Positions 8,783 through 17,567 of a DNA stretch of 64,000 nucleotides are shown here, one piece after another. Numbering within the stretch: position 1 is the stretch's first letter; each line of letters starts with the position of its first letter. Where the stretch lies: the NCBI GenBank assembly GCA_964507325.1, contig CAZDQL010000002.1:87969-151968 (forward strand), in the 5' to 3' direction. The notes beneath the pieces were generated by a model. The model had not been told where the DNA came from. It was given only the letters and a program-made list of their open reading frames with translations, and ran no database searches. Position numbers and translations under genes: made by a program. The DNA comes from CAZDQL01 sp964507325 (GTDB lineage: Bacteria > Planctomycetota > UBA1135 > GCA-002686595).

Positions 8783-10261
8783 ATGGGCTGCGGTCAGATG
8801 GACGCCGACCCCTCCATGGAGATCGCCTTCACCACCGGCGAGGTCTTCGACGTCGACACCCAGTCGGTGCAGTGGACCTGGGGGGACGGCTTCGGCTCCT
8901 TCATCGAAGTGGGGGACATCGACGACGACGGCATGGACGAGGTGATCGGGACCCAGACCTGGGGCTACGCCTTCGCCTACGACGTCGACACCGAGTTGCC
9001 GAAGTGGTCGATCGAGATCTTCAACGTGGGCGCGACCGATCTCGTGGACGTCGACGCCGACGGCACCCTGGAGCTCGTCATCGGCGAAGCCCAGTGGGGG
9101 GACCAGCTCGGGATCGACACCAAGACCCTGGTGACCGAGTGGGCCATCTACAACCCCGAGCACGGCACGACCGAAGTGCTCTGCGCCGACGCCGACTCCG
9201 ACGGGGTGATGGAGGTGATCTGGGGCTCCGGCCACACCAGCACCGGCGAGGACCGCATGTTCGTCGGTGACTGGGTCAGCCTGCAGCACGAGTGGTCGAG
9301 CGTGCACCTGGACGGCCCCTTCCGCGCGCCGGTCAGCGGCGACGTGGACGGCGACGGCGTGGATGAGATCGTCACCGTCACCAACGAGTCCGACTCGGGC
9401 TACGGCTCCGGCCGCATCCTGGTCTTCGACGGCCCTTCCCTCGCCTTGGAGCTCCTGGGCCCCGAGGTCGCCGGCGGCTTGGGTTGGTCGGGAACCTGGG
9501 AGGTGGAGCTGCACGACGTGGACGACGATCCCGCCCTCGAGATCCTGGTGGCCACCTCCACCACCTACGACGGCACGATCGAGATCTGGGACGTGGAGAA
9601 CGGCGTGGCCACCCGCATCTGGGAGGTCCCCAACCCCAAGCCGGACGGCGCCTTCCTCGACGCGACGATCGCGGACGTGGACCAGGACGGCGATCTGGAG
9701 GTGCTGGGCGGCGCGCAGAAGTACGTGCACGTCTACGACCTGGAGACGGCGACCCTGGAGTGGAGCTCGCTCTTCATCGCGAGCCAGATCCTGGCGGTCA
9801 CGGTGGGCAACACCGACGAGGACCCCTCCCCCGAGATCCTCGCCGTGGGGAGCCAGGGAGACCTCTACGTCTTCGACGGCACCACCAAGGCCCTGAGCGC
9901 CATCGTGGGCGGCGCCTTCAACGGCGTCGCCACCTCCGAGATGGGCGTGCGTCCCGACCTGATCCGCCTCTCCACCACGGGGGGTGAGCTGGTCACCGTG
10001 GCCTTCCTGGAGGAGGACTACCAGGTGCTCGAGACCCTGGACCTGCTCGACGAGACGATCGACGGCTTCCACCTGCGCACCGCCCACGCCCTGCTCGTCG
10101 GAGCCGGCGGCGTGCTGTACCTCTTCGACCCCATGGGGGGCGACCTGATCTGGGAGAGCTGCGCCATCTACGGCGATCCCTTCGGCACCGGCATGGCGTT
10201 CACCGACACCCACGCGGTGACCGCCGGGCTGTACGGGCTGGTGGGGTTCCAGCGGCCCTAG
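8783..10261 (+). CDS. VCBS/FG-GAP repeat protein, 5' end missing at the gap
   Basis: The 492 residues after the gap contain many repeats of the form D-x-D-x-D-G-x-x-E followed by a hydrophobic strand, for example GDIDDDGMDEVIG, VDVDADGTLELVIG, GDVDGDGVDEIVTV and ADVDQDGDLEVLGG. These are calcium-binding VCBS/FG-GAP blades that together form a beta-propeller, as in integrin-alpha-like surface proteins. The start, and probably the signal peptide and first blades, lie in the gap; the ATG just after the gap is not convincing. The gene ends at TAG 10259-10261. Surface adhesion or scaffolding is likely, but no specific function is shown. Confidence 0.82.
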   Translation: MGCGQMDADPSMEIAFTTGEVFDVDTQSVQWTWGDGFGSFIEVGDIDDDGMDEVIGTQTWGYAFAYDVDTELPKWSIEIFNVGATDLVDVDADGTLELVIGEAQWGDQLGIDTKTLVTEWAIYNPEHGTTEVLCADADSDGVMEVIWGSGHTSTGEDRMFVGDWVSLQHEWSSVHLDGPFRAPVSGDVDGDGVDEIVTVTNESDSGYGSGRILVFDGPSLALELLGPEVAGGLGWSGTWEVELHDVDDDPALEILVATSTTYDGTIEIWDVENGVATRIWEVPNPKPDGAFLDATIADVDQDGDLEVLGGAQKYVHVYDLETATLEWSSLFIASQILAVTVGNTDEDPSPEILAVGSQGDLYVFDGTTKALSAIVGGAFNGVATSEMGVRPDLIRLSTTGGELVTVAFLEEDYQVLETLDLLDETIDGFHLRTAHALLVGAGGVLYLFDPMGGDLIWESCAIYGDPFGTGMAFTDTHAVTAGLYGLVGFQRP

Positions 10262-10371
10262 CAGCGGTCGGCTGCAGCTTTCCGCCGAGACCGCCGAGTA
10301 GGTGAAAGGTCCGCCCGCGGCTTCCGTACCCAGGGAGCCGGGACTACCGTCCTCCCCGTCCCGGCGTCCAG

Positions 10372-12129
10372 ATGAACAAGACCCTCGTCGGCACCCTCCT
10401 CGGCGCCCTCCCGGTCGCCCTCGCCGCCATCCCGCCCGCGCCCTTCGAGCACGGGCGGGATGTCGCGGCGTTGATGCCTCCCGGGACCGTGGTCTACCTC
10501 GAGGCGGAGGGCCTCGGGGAGCTGTGCGCACAGGGGTTCGAGCATCCCCTGGTCGCGCCTCTCCTGGGCTCGCCGTTGGAGGACTGGATGCAGGAGCAGG
10601 TGGGGCTCTCCCTCCCCGATGCGGTCGAGCTGATGGACCTGTGGGCCGGACGTCGAGCCCTGCCCGCTCTGGAGCGGCTCATCGAGGGGGGGCTCGCGGC
10701 GGGGGTGCTCCCCGGGGAGACGGACGTTCCGATCTTTTGCGTCGCCGCGTGGGGTGACGCGGAGCTCTGGGAGGAGGTCGTCGATTCTGTGATGACCCAG
10801 GTGGCCGACACCCAGGGGCTGCCGCGGGACAAGATCGTCCCGCCTCACCGCGAGATCCGCGGCGTGGACGTGTGGCTCCTGGGGGGGGTGGGGGCGATCG
10901 CCCTGTGCGAGGGCGTCTTCCTCGCCAGCACCGACCAAGAGACCCTGCGGGAGATGATCGACCTGGGCGCCGAAGGCATGCTCGGCGGGCTGGCGACCGA
11001 CGAGCGCTTCAGCCGCGCGCGGGAGACCCAGCGCTCACCGGAGACGTTCCTCTGGGCCTGGCTGGATCTGGAGGGGATCGAGGCCGTGGCGCCGGAGGAG
11101 GTGGGGGAGTTGCGTCGCCTGCCCTTCGATCCGCTGGCCCAGCTCCTGTTCGGAGCCTCCCTCGCCAACCTCGTGGCGGCCCAGGAAGGAGTGGTCGAGG
11201 TGCGCTTCGATGGGGGGAGGGTCGACGTGGACCTCGTCGGCGTGGGCGCTGCGGAGGGGCCCCATGCGGTCCTGCTGCCCTCTCGGAAATCGCCCCTGCC
11301 CCCGCTGCCCACCCTCCGGCCGCACGAGGTCGCCCGCGGCGTGGTCTACCGCGACCTGGCGGCGATCTTCCGCGGTCGTGAGGAGCTCTTCGACGCCGAG
11401 CACCAACCGGCCCTCGCCGATGTCGCTTCGGGCTTGGCCGTGTTCTTCGGGGGCGCGGACGTGGCCGAGGAGGTGCTCCCCTCCCTGAGCCCTTGGATCG
11501 GCGTGGTCGCACGCTCGGTCGAATTCGACCCGCGCGCGGTCCCCGATCCGTGCTTGCCCTCGGTCGCGCTGCTTATCCAGGTCGACGATCCCGAGAGCAT
11601 GGGGCCCCGCCTGGTCTCCGCCGTGCAGACGGCGTTCTCGCTCGCGAACGTCAAGGCCGCCTTGAAGCGCCAGCCGCTGCTGAAGGTGCAAGTCGAGTCC
11701 AGCGCGGGCCACTCGGTGACCTACGGCCGCTACCCGCCCCCCTCCGCGGGGGAGAGCGCCGACCTGCGCTACAACCTCGAGCCGGCCTGCTCGCTGGTGG
11801 GGGAGACGTTCGTGATCGGCACCCACCGTGCTCTGGTGGGTGAGCTGGTGGCGCAGCTTGCGGCGGGCGACTTGGAGCCCCCGCGGACCCGGGAGGGCCT
11901 CGTACTACCGAGCGCCGACGTGGCGGGTCTCCTGAGCGCCATTCCGGATGCGCTGGCCGCGAGCACGACTGCGAGTACTGATCAGGCGCTTGGCCAGGTG
12001 CTGCGACGAATCGGAGCCTCCCTTCCGCGAGAAGGCCTGGCGGATACCGTTGGAGTGGAAGTCGACGGCCAGGGCGCACTGGGCCTGAGGGCCAGCCTCT
12101 CCTGGGTCCTCCACGGCCATCGACGGTAG
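10372..12129 (+). CDS. Secreted protein of unknown function (585 aa)
   Basis: A 585-aa protein with a Sec signal at residues 1-19. The segment DVAALMPPGTVVYLEAEGL, followed by two duplicated alpha/beta halves with GVFLASTDQETLREMI and ETFVIGTHRALVGELV, resembles planctomycete DUF3352-type proteins that I know only as hypothetical. No catalytic motif is seen. It follows the VCBS gene in the same direction after 110 bp and ends at a hairpin at 12129-12144. It is probably extracytoplasmic. Confidence 0.7.
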   Translation: MNKTLVGTLLGALPVALAAIPPAPFEHGRDVAALMPPGTVVYLEAEGLGELCAQGFEHPLVAPLLGSPLEDWMQEQVGLSLPDAVELMDLWAGRRALPALERLIEGGLAAGVLPGETDVPIFCVAAWGDAELWEEVVDSVMTQVADTQGLPRDKIVPPHREIRGVDVWLLGGVGAIALCEGVFLASTDQETLREMIDLGAEGMLGGLATDERFSRARETQRSPETFLWAWLDLEGIEAVAPEEVGELRRLPFDPLAQLLFGASLANLVAAQEGVVEVRFDGGRVDVDLVGVGAAEGPHAVLLPSRKSPLPPLPTLRPHEVARGVVYRDLAAIFRGREELFDAEHQPALADVASGLAVFFGGADVAEEVLPSLSPWIGVVARSVEFDPRAVPDPCLPSVALLIQVDDPESMGPRLVSAVQTAFSLANVKAALKRQPLLKVQVESSAGHSVTYGRYPPPSAGESADLRYNLEPACSLVGETFVIGTHRALVGELVAQLAAGDLEPPRTREGLVLPSADVAGLLSAIPDALAASTTASTDQALGQVLRRIGASLPREGLADTVGVEVDGQGALGLRASLSWVLHGHRR

Positions 12130-12144
12130 GCGTCGCCCGACGCC
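12129..12144. terminator. Hairpin between convergent genes
   Basis: Arms GGCGTC at 12129-12134 and GACGCC at 12139-12144 with a 4-nt loop. It starts on the last base of the stop codon of the rightward gene and lies just beyond the leftward glycosyltransferase, so it could serve both strands. There is no clear U-tract, as is common in GC-rich genomes. Confidence 0.45.
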
Positions 12145-12152
12145 CTGTTCAC

Positions 12153-13292
12153 TCACCCAGCCGCCAGCGCAGCCCCATACACGCCCCGGTACGCCTCGAG
12201 CATCCCCTCGAAGGAGAACCCCTCGATCACCCGCGTCCGGTTCTGCGCGCCCAGCCGCTCGCGCAGCTCGGGGCTGGCGAGCAGCTCCTCGAGGAGGCGA
12301 GCCAGCCGCGCCGGGGCGTCTTCGGCCTCCACGGGAACGAGGAAGCGCTGCTGCTCCTCCGGTAGCACCAGGCCGACGTCGCCGACGTCGGTCGAGACCG
12401 CGGGCAAACCGGTGCTCATCGCCTCGAGCAGGACCACCGGGTGCTGCTCTGAGTCGGAGGAGATGGCGAAGACGTCCATGGCCCGGTAGAAGCCGCGCAG
12501 ATCGGACTGGTGGCCGGGGAAGTGGATCCTTCCGCCGGCATCCCCCAGGGAACGCGCCTGTCCCTCGAGCCTGGCGCGCTCCGGGCCGTCGCCGACGACC
12601 AGGAGGTGTGCCCGGCGGCCGGCGCGGTCCAGGTGGGCGAAGGCCTCCACCAGGCGCGGGAGGTTCTTGATCGGGCGCACGTGACCGACGGCGCCGATCA
12701 CCAGGGCGTCTTCGGGTATGCCGAGCTGGGCACGCACTTCGGAAGCCCCGGGAGTGAAGCGGTCGGGGTGGATGCCGTTGTGGATCAACTGCACCCGGTC
12801 GTGCCGCACACCCCAGGTGTCGCGGGCGATGCTGACCAGGCCGCTGGAGCAGACGACGACCCGGTGGCAGCGCCGCAGGAAGAGCCGGCGGCAGAGCACC
12901 CGGCGCCGCTTCTGCCCCGCCACCTCGTCGATGTTGAAGCCCTCCTCGTGGTGCACGTGGGGCCGGCGCGACAGGGTGCGCGCCGCCATGACGGCGTCGA
13001 AGCTGCCCCAGTTGTAGGTCAGGAGCAGGTCCGGGTCCTCGCGCTGGATCATGCGCCGCATGGCCGGAATCCGGACCAGGGAGCTCTGCCCGGCGGGTGG
13101 GTCGAAGAGGCGCGCGTCGATGCCGTCGTCGAGCAGCGACAGCGCCTCGCTGTGGCCGTCCAGGGGCACGATGCTGTGGCGCCAGGCGGATCCCAGGGCG
13201 TTGATCATCTCCGCCACGCGCACCTGCGGGCCGGCGGCGACGAAGGTCGCGAAGGCGTGCAGCGCGTGCAGGGGCTTCTCGGGCGCGCTCAT
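12153..13292 (-). CDS. Glycosyltransferase family 4
   Basis: A 379-aa GT-B fold enzyme. The N-terminal domain has AAGPQVRVAEMINAL in place of the usual GG-loop. The C-terminal donor-binding domain shows IGAVGHVRPIKNLPRLVEAF and the GT4 EX7E motif in SEQHPVVLLEAMSTGLPAV. It should transfer a nucleotide-activated sugar to a lipid-linked or glycan acceptor on the cytoplasmic side; donor and acceptor are unknown. Its ATG overlaps the stop of the upstream fusion gene (ATGA, 13289-13292), indicating translational coupling. The longer open frame that extends upstream only runs antisense to that gene and is not used. Confidence 0.9.
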   Translation of the reverse strand: MSAPEKPLHALHAFATFVAAGPQVRVAEMINALGSAWRHSIVPLDGHSEALSLLDDGIDARLFDPPAGQSSLVRIPAMRRMIQREDPDLLLTYNWGSFDAVMAARTLSRRPHVHHEEGFNIDEVAGQKRRRVLCRRLFLRRCHRVVVCSSGLVSIARDTWGVRHDRVQLIHNGIHPDRFTPGASEVRAQLGIPEDALVIGAVGHVRPIKNLPRLVEAFAHLDRAGRRAHLLVVGDGPERARLEGQARSLGDAGGRIHFPGHQSDLRGFYRAMDVFAISSDSEQHPVVLLEAMSTGLPAVSTDVGDVGLVLPEEQQRFLVPVEAEDAPARLARLLEELLASPELRERLGAQNRTRVIEGFSFEGMLEAYRGVYGAALAAG

Positions 13293-15469
13293 CCCTCGTC
13301 CGCGCTGCTCTCCCGCGGCGCGTAGATGCGCACCGCCCGGTCGAGGAAGGCCTCCCGCTCCTCCACCGGCTGCCAGCCGAGGACCTCGCGCGCCAGGTTG
13401 CACTTGAAGGCCGGCACCAACGCGCGCGCCTTGAGATCGCGGTAGGAGGGGAAGACCACCCCGGGCCGTCGGCCGACGACCTTGACGATCCACTTCCCGA
13501 TCTCCATCAGTTGCGAGAGCAGGAGCGGGCGCGGGTGGAAGACGATCCGCCGGCCGGTGACCCGGGCCAGCTCCTCCACCACCTCCCGACCCGAGAGGGG
13601 CGGGCGGGCGCAGAGGTTCAGCGCCTGGCCCGAGAGCTCGTCCCCCTCGTGGAGCGCCGCGGCGACCAGGCCCTCGGCCACGTCCTCCGCCAGGACCAGG
13701 GGCAACGGATGCTCCCCCGCGCCCCACCCGGCGCAGTGGTTGTCGCGCAGCCACAACCCGAGCCCGCTGTGCTGCATCGGCGTGCCCGCGCCCAGGACCA
13801 CGCCCGGGCGCGCGATCACCAGGCCGACGTCGTTTCCGGAGTGGTAGGCGAGCAGCGCCTCCTCCGTCGCCGCCTTGCCGCGCGCGTAGACGGAGCGGGC
13901 GGCGATGCGCGGATCGATCTGCGTGCTGTCCTCGAGCTCGCGCGTGCCGCAGTCCTTGCCGGTGTAGAGGCAGGCCAGTGACGAGACGTAGACCAGCCGC
14001 CGGACCCCCGCCTCGCGGCAGGCCTCGGCGATCTTCACCGAGCCCGCGACCATCGACCGCTGCACCACCTCCCAGGTGTCGCCGCCCCCCGTCGCGAGCT
14101 GGATGCAGGCCCGGGCGCCGGAGAGCGCCTGGGCGAGGGACGCCGTGTCCTCGAGGCTGCCGTCCAGGAGGCGCAGGCGGCCGTCCAGGGCCGCATCGAC
14201 GATGACCGGCGGCAGGGAGTGCCGCCGGCGCACGATCGCCGTGACCGGCACCTCCCGCTCGAGCAGCGCGCGCATCACGCACCGGCCGATGAAGCCGGTG
14301 GCGCCGAGGACGACCACCTCGCCCGGCCGCGCCGCGCCCGGCTCGGGGAAGTCCGGCAGGGGGGGCGCCTCGCCGGAGATCTCGCCCGCGATCGCATCGC
14401 ACCAGGCGCCGACCTCGACGGCGGTCTGGGCGTCGTTGGGCAGGCGCTCCCCCGCCCGCAGCGCGCGGTGGAAGGCCTCGATGCTCCCCTGCATGCCGAC
14501 GTAGAACGCGTCGCGGCGCGGCCGCAGGCCGAGGGTGAAACCGAGCCAACCGCGGAGCACGCGCCGAGCGTCGCGCTTGGACGCCTTGCCGCGCCGGTTC
14601 TGCGCCAGGAAGCTGTTCCAGAAGTCGAGCCAGTGAGTCTTCTCTTCGCCGGAGAGACCGTCGTGGAAGAGGTCCGCCTCCAGGCTGCCGTCGCTGCCGA
14701 GCACCTGCAGGGTGCAGCGCGTGAAGGGGCGGCCGAAGGCCGTGTAGAGCTGGGCGGTGCCGCGCTCCGCTTCCGCGGCCACGGCCCAGCGCTCGTGGAA
14801 GACCTGCCCCGGGTTCAGCTCGCGCGTCCCGAGCAGCGCCCTCTCGACGCGCTTCACCGGTCCCAGGAGGTGGTGGATCTGGCTCAGCGGGTGGATCGTC
14901 TGCTCGAAGACGATGTTGCGCGGCGCGCGGAACATCCAGTGCGTGTAGTCCGACGCGTCGAGCTGCCGCAGGGGTACCGAGAAGGTCAGCTGCACGTGCT
15001 CGACGCGGCCGATCTCGCCCGCTTCGATGCGCGCGACCATGCGCCGGAAGGCGGGGTGGAAGACGTTGTTGTGGTTGACGGCCAGCGGCAGACGCCGCTC
15101 GCGAGCCAGATCGGCGAGCTCGATCGTCTCCGCGGTGGAGAGGGCGATCGGCTTCTCGGCGAAGACGCCCAGGCCGAGCTCGAGCAGGCGCCGCGTCAGG
15201 TCAAAGTGACGATCCGGCGGCACCGCGAGGTGGGCGATCTGGACGCCCAGCTCCGGCAGGCGCTCCAGCTCGGTCACCGCCTCTCGGGCTCCGTAGCGTT
15301 CGGCGGCCCTCTGCGCCGCTGCGAGGTCGACGTCGCAGATCGCCGTCAGCTCGACGTCGGGGATCTTGCTCAGGACGTCGAGGTGGAAGTCCGAGATGAA
15401 GCCCGCGCCGACCATGGCCACGCGGGTCGGCCCGTCGAGTGGGAGATCGTAGGGAGGCGGCTCTGACAC
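13289..15469 (-). CDS. Gfo/Idh/MocA dehydrogenase fused to an NAD-dependent epimerase/dehydratase
   Basis: A 726-aa bifunctional protein. Residues about 15-370 are a Gfo/Idh/MocA dehydrogenase: Rossmann motif VAMVGAGFISDFH, then the EKPIALS lysine motif (FAEKPIALSTAETIEL). Residues about 388-720 are an extended SDR with VVLGATGFIGRCV and the YxxxK pair in SVYARGKAATEEA. Both use NAD(P). As separate proteins such enzymes make unusual nucleotide sugars, so one chain may channel an oxidised sugar intermediate (inference). The downstream GT4 gene overlaps by 4 bp, and the Asn-synthase-like gene lies 74 bp upstream in the same direction. No Tat signal is present, so it is cytoplasmic, unlike most Gfo/Idh/MocA proteins in this window. 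Confidence 0.88.
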   Translation of the reverse strand: MSEPPPYDLPLDGPTRVAMVGAGFISDFHLDVLSKIPDVELTAICDVDLAAAQRAAERYGAREAVTELERLPELGVQIAHLAVPPDRHFDLTRRLLELGLGVFAEKPIALSTAETIELADLARERRLPLAVNHNNVFHPAFRRMVARIEAGEIGRVEHVQLTFSVPLRQLDASDYTHWMFRAPRNIVFEQTIHPLSQIHHLLGPVKRVERALLGTRELNPGQVFHERWAVAAEAERGTAQLYTAFGRPFTRCTLQVLGSDGSLEADLFHDGLSGEEKTHWLDFWNSFLAQNRRGKASKRDARRVLRGWLGFTLGLRPRRDAFYVGMQGSIEAFHRALRAGERLPNDAQTAVEVGAWCDAIAGEISGEAPPLPDFPEPGAARPGEVVVLGATGFIGRCVMRALLEREVPVTAIVRRRHSLPPVIVDAALDGRLRLLDGSLEDTASLAQALSGARACIQLATGGGDTWEVVQRSMVAGSVKIAEACREAGVRRLVYVSSLACLYTGKDCGTRELEDSTQIDPRIAARSVYARGKAATEEALLAYHSGNDVGLVIARPGVVLGAGTPMQHSGLGLWLRDNHCAGWGAGEHPLPLVLAEDVAEGLVAAALHEGDELSGQALNLCARPPLSGREVVEELARVTGRRIVFHPRPLLLSQLMEIGKWIVKVVGRRPGVVFPSYRDLKARALVPAFKCNLAREVLGWQPVEEREAFLDRAVRIYAPRESSADEG

Positions 15470-15543
15470 GGTGGACGTCCCGTCGGAGGGGGGGCGAGGC
15501 TTGCCATCGTACGCTCCACGGGGCAGGCCTCAAGCGCTCGGAG

Positions 15544-17445
15544 TCACAGGGGGTTCCCCGCCGGGGCCCCGTCGATGTGAGCCCGCATCCACAGCTCGAA
15601 GATCATGATCGAGCTCAGGGCGCTGTCGATGTTTCCCCCGGACATGTGCTCGTCGAAAACCCGGCGCACGAAGGGCTCCGAGAGGTAGCCACGCTCGAGC
15701 GTGCGCCGGCTCAGGAGCAGGTCGTGCACGAACTCCCTCAGCTCCCCCCGATACCAGAGCGGGGTCGGCTGGCTGAAGCCGCGCATCTTCTTGCGGCCGA
15801 TGACCTCGTCGGGGATCAGCCCGCGCAGGGCCTGCTTGTAGAGCAGCTTGATGCCGTCCTTCTCGGGGGTCGGTTTCTCGAGCTGGAGGCGCGAGGGCAC
15901 CTTCAGGGCCAGCTCGACCAGCCGGCGGTCGATCAGCGGCACCCGGTTGACGAGCCCGTGGGCGGCGGCCATGCGCTCGTCCTTGTAGAGCAGGTCGTCG
16001 GGCAGGAAGCTCTTGATCAGGCCGTACTGGTAGGCGTTCAGCGGGTCGCTCAGCACGGTCGTGGCGAAGTAGGCCTTCTGGACCGCGTAGACGTCCTCCC
16101 GCGGCCAGTGGGGCCGCTGCAGGAGCTTGCGCAGGACGCCCTTGTGGAAGAAGGTCCGCCAGGTCACGCGTCGCTCGTCGTCCGACATGCCCAGCCGCGC
16201 CATGTAGCGCCGGCCGCGGTTCCAGAAGGAGCCGCCGACGGGCATGGAGGGCGCGAGCGTCCCGAAGACCAGTCTCCGCAGTCCGGCCGGGATGGCGATC
16301 AGCGGCGCCATCTGCCGTTCGCCGTGCGTATTCCCGGCGGGGAAGATCTCATCGGGGCCCTCGCCCTCGAAGATGGCGCTGCAGCCGTGCTCCTTCGCCA
16401 GTCCCATCGCCTTGTAGATCCCGACGTAGGCGTTGTCGTTCACCGGCGAGTCGAAGTGGCGGACCGCGTTCGTCATGATCTCGGCGAACTCCGCCGGCCC
16501 CAGGATGGCGGTGTGATCGCGCAGGTTGAAGCGCTCGAGCATGATCTCGACCAGGCCTGCGTCGCTGAAGAACGCCTCCTCGAAGACGACCGAGAAGACG
16601 TCCAAGCCCGCGTCGCCCGCCAAGCCGGAGAGGGTCGCCGAGACGACGCCGGTGTCCAACCCGCCGCTCAGCAGGCTGCCCATGCGGCCCCCGGCGGCGT
16701 GGCGGATGGCGATGGAGTCGAGGATGACCTCGCGCATGCGCTGGGCGAGCTCCGCTTCCGGCGTGTCGCGCTCGACGTCGATCTCCCCCAGCCGCCAGTA
16801 GTCGTGCTCGCTCTGCGTCCTCTTCCCGAGGCTGAGGACTTGCGCCGGTCGCAGGGCGGAGACGCCCGCGATCATCGTCTGCGGCGGCCCGAGGGCCTTG
16901 GTGGCGAAGTAGCGCGCCGGCCCCTCCGGATCGACCTCCCGCGGCACCAGCCCCGAGGCGAGCAGGGCCGGGATCGTGGTGGCGAAGACGGTGTGCTCAC
17001 CCCGCCGGGCGTAGAAGAGGGAGTGCGAGCCGACGTGGTCGCGGACCAGGTGCAGCGTCTCCGCGGCGCCATCCCAGATCGCGATGGTGAAGACGCCGTT
17101 GAGGTGGCGTGGGAAGTCCAGTCCGAAGCGCTGGTAGAGGTGGGGGATCAGGTGGAAGCCGGTCCCCGATGTGGGGCCCGCGGGGAGCTCGCCGAGCAGG
17201 GCTTTCAGCTCGTCGACGTTGTAGATTTCCCCCTCGCAGACGGCGACGACGTCGCCGGTCTCATTCTGAACCAGGTACTGACCCGCACCCGACACCTCCC
17301 CCGCGGCGCCCAGCAGGACGGGGCCGGAGCTCAGGACCTCGGACTCGGCGGAGGAGCGGAAGGCCATGCTCTCGCCCATGCGGGTGGCGAGCTGGCGCGC
17401 CTCCTCGTCCGGTAGGGAACCGACGACTCCGTATATGTAGCCCAT
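15544..17445 (-). CDS. Asparagine-synthase-like amidotransferase lacking the glutaminase Cys
   Basis: A 633-aa protein with the AsnB two-domain layout. The N-terminal glutaminase-like domain (about 1-190) retains VRDHVGSHSLFY but begins M-G-Y-I rather than M-C-G-I, so the nucleophile Cys2 is replaced by Gly2 and glutamine hydrolysis should not work. The synthetase domain keeps the PP-loop SGGLDT (260-265) and FEGEGPDEIF. The expected reaction is ATP-dependent amide formation using ammonia or another amine, or an alternative acceptor. In exopolysaccharide clusters AsnB-like proteins often modify sugar carboxylates, which would suit the neighbouring GT4 and sugar dehydrogenase (inference). It heads the three-gene leftward operon. 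Confidence 0.85.
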   Translation of the reverse strand: MGYIYGVVGSLPDEEARQLATRMGESMAFRSSAESEVLSSGPVLLGAAGEVSGAGQYLVQNETGDVVAVCEGEIYNVDELKALLGELPAGPTSGTGFHLIPHLYQRFGLDFPRHLNGVFTIAIWDGAAETLHLVRDHVGSHSLFYARRGEHTVFATTIPALLASGLVPREVDPEGPARYFATKALGPPQTMIAGVSALRPAQVLSLGKRTQSEHDYWRLGEIDVERDTPEAELAQRMREVILDSIAIRHAAGGRMGSLLSGGLDTGVVSATLSGLAGDAGLDVFSVVFEEAFFSDAGLVEIMLERFNLRDHTAILGPAEFAEIMTNAVRHFDSPVNDNAYVGIYKAMGLAKEHGCSAIFEGEGPDEIFPAGNTHGERQMAPLIAIPAGLRRLVFGTLAPSMPVGGSFWNRGRRYMARLGMSDDERRVTWRTFFHKGVLRKLLQRPHWPREDVYAVQKAYFATTVLSDPLNAYQYGLIKSFLPDDLLYKDERMAAAHGLVNRVPLIDRRLVELALKVPSRLQLEKPTPEKDGIKLLYKQALRGLIPDEVIGRKKMRGFSQPTPLWYRGELREFVHDLLLSRRTLERGYLSEPFVRRVFDEHMSGGNIDSALSSIMIFELWMRAHIDGAPAGNPL

Positions 17446-17505
17446 GGATTGCCTGCGGGGTGAGCGATCGGCCGCCGGTGTACCACGGCCGTAGGGCTTT
17501 TCAAA

Positions 17506-17559
17506 GGCGACACCAGCCCGCCAAACAGCGATGTCACACGGTCGGCGGGCGGTGTTCGC
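17506..17559 (-). terminator. Long imperfect stem-loop upstream of the Asn-synthase-like gene
   Basis: The arms at about 17507-17522 and 17544-17559 pair over some 15 bp with two single-base bulges. The element lies just past the stop of the leftward gene 17568-18941 and upstream of the Asn-synthase-like gene, so it probably ends the former transcript and separates the two units. Confidence 0.5.
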
Positions 17560-17567
17560 GCCGAAAC

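Noticed and set aside
12153..14549. A 798-codon frame extending the glycosyltransferase upstream
   Set aside because: The extra part is a low-complexity Arg/Gly-rich shadow of the fusion gene; the GT4 fold starts at 13292.
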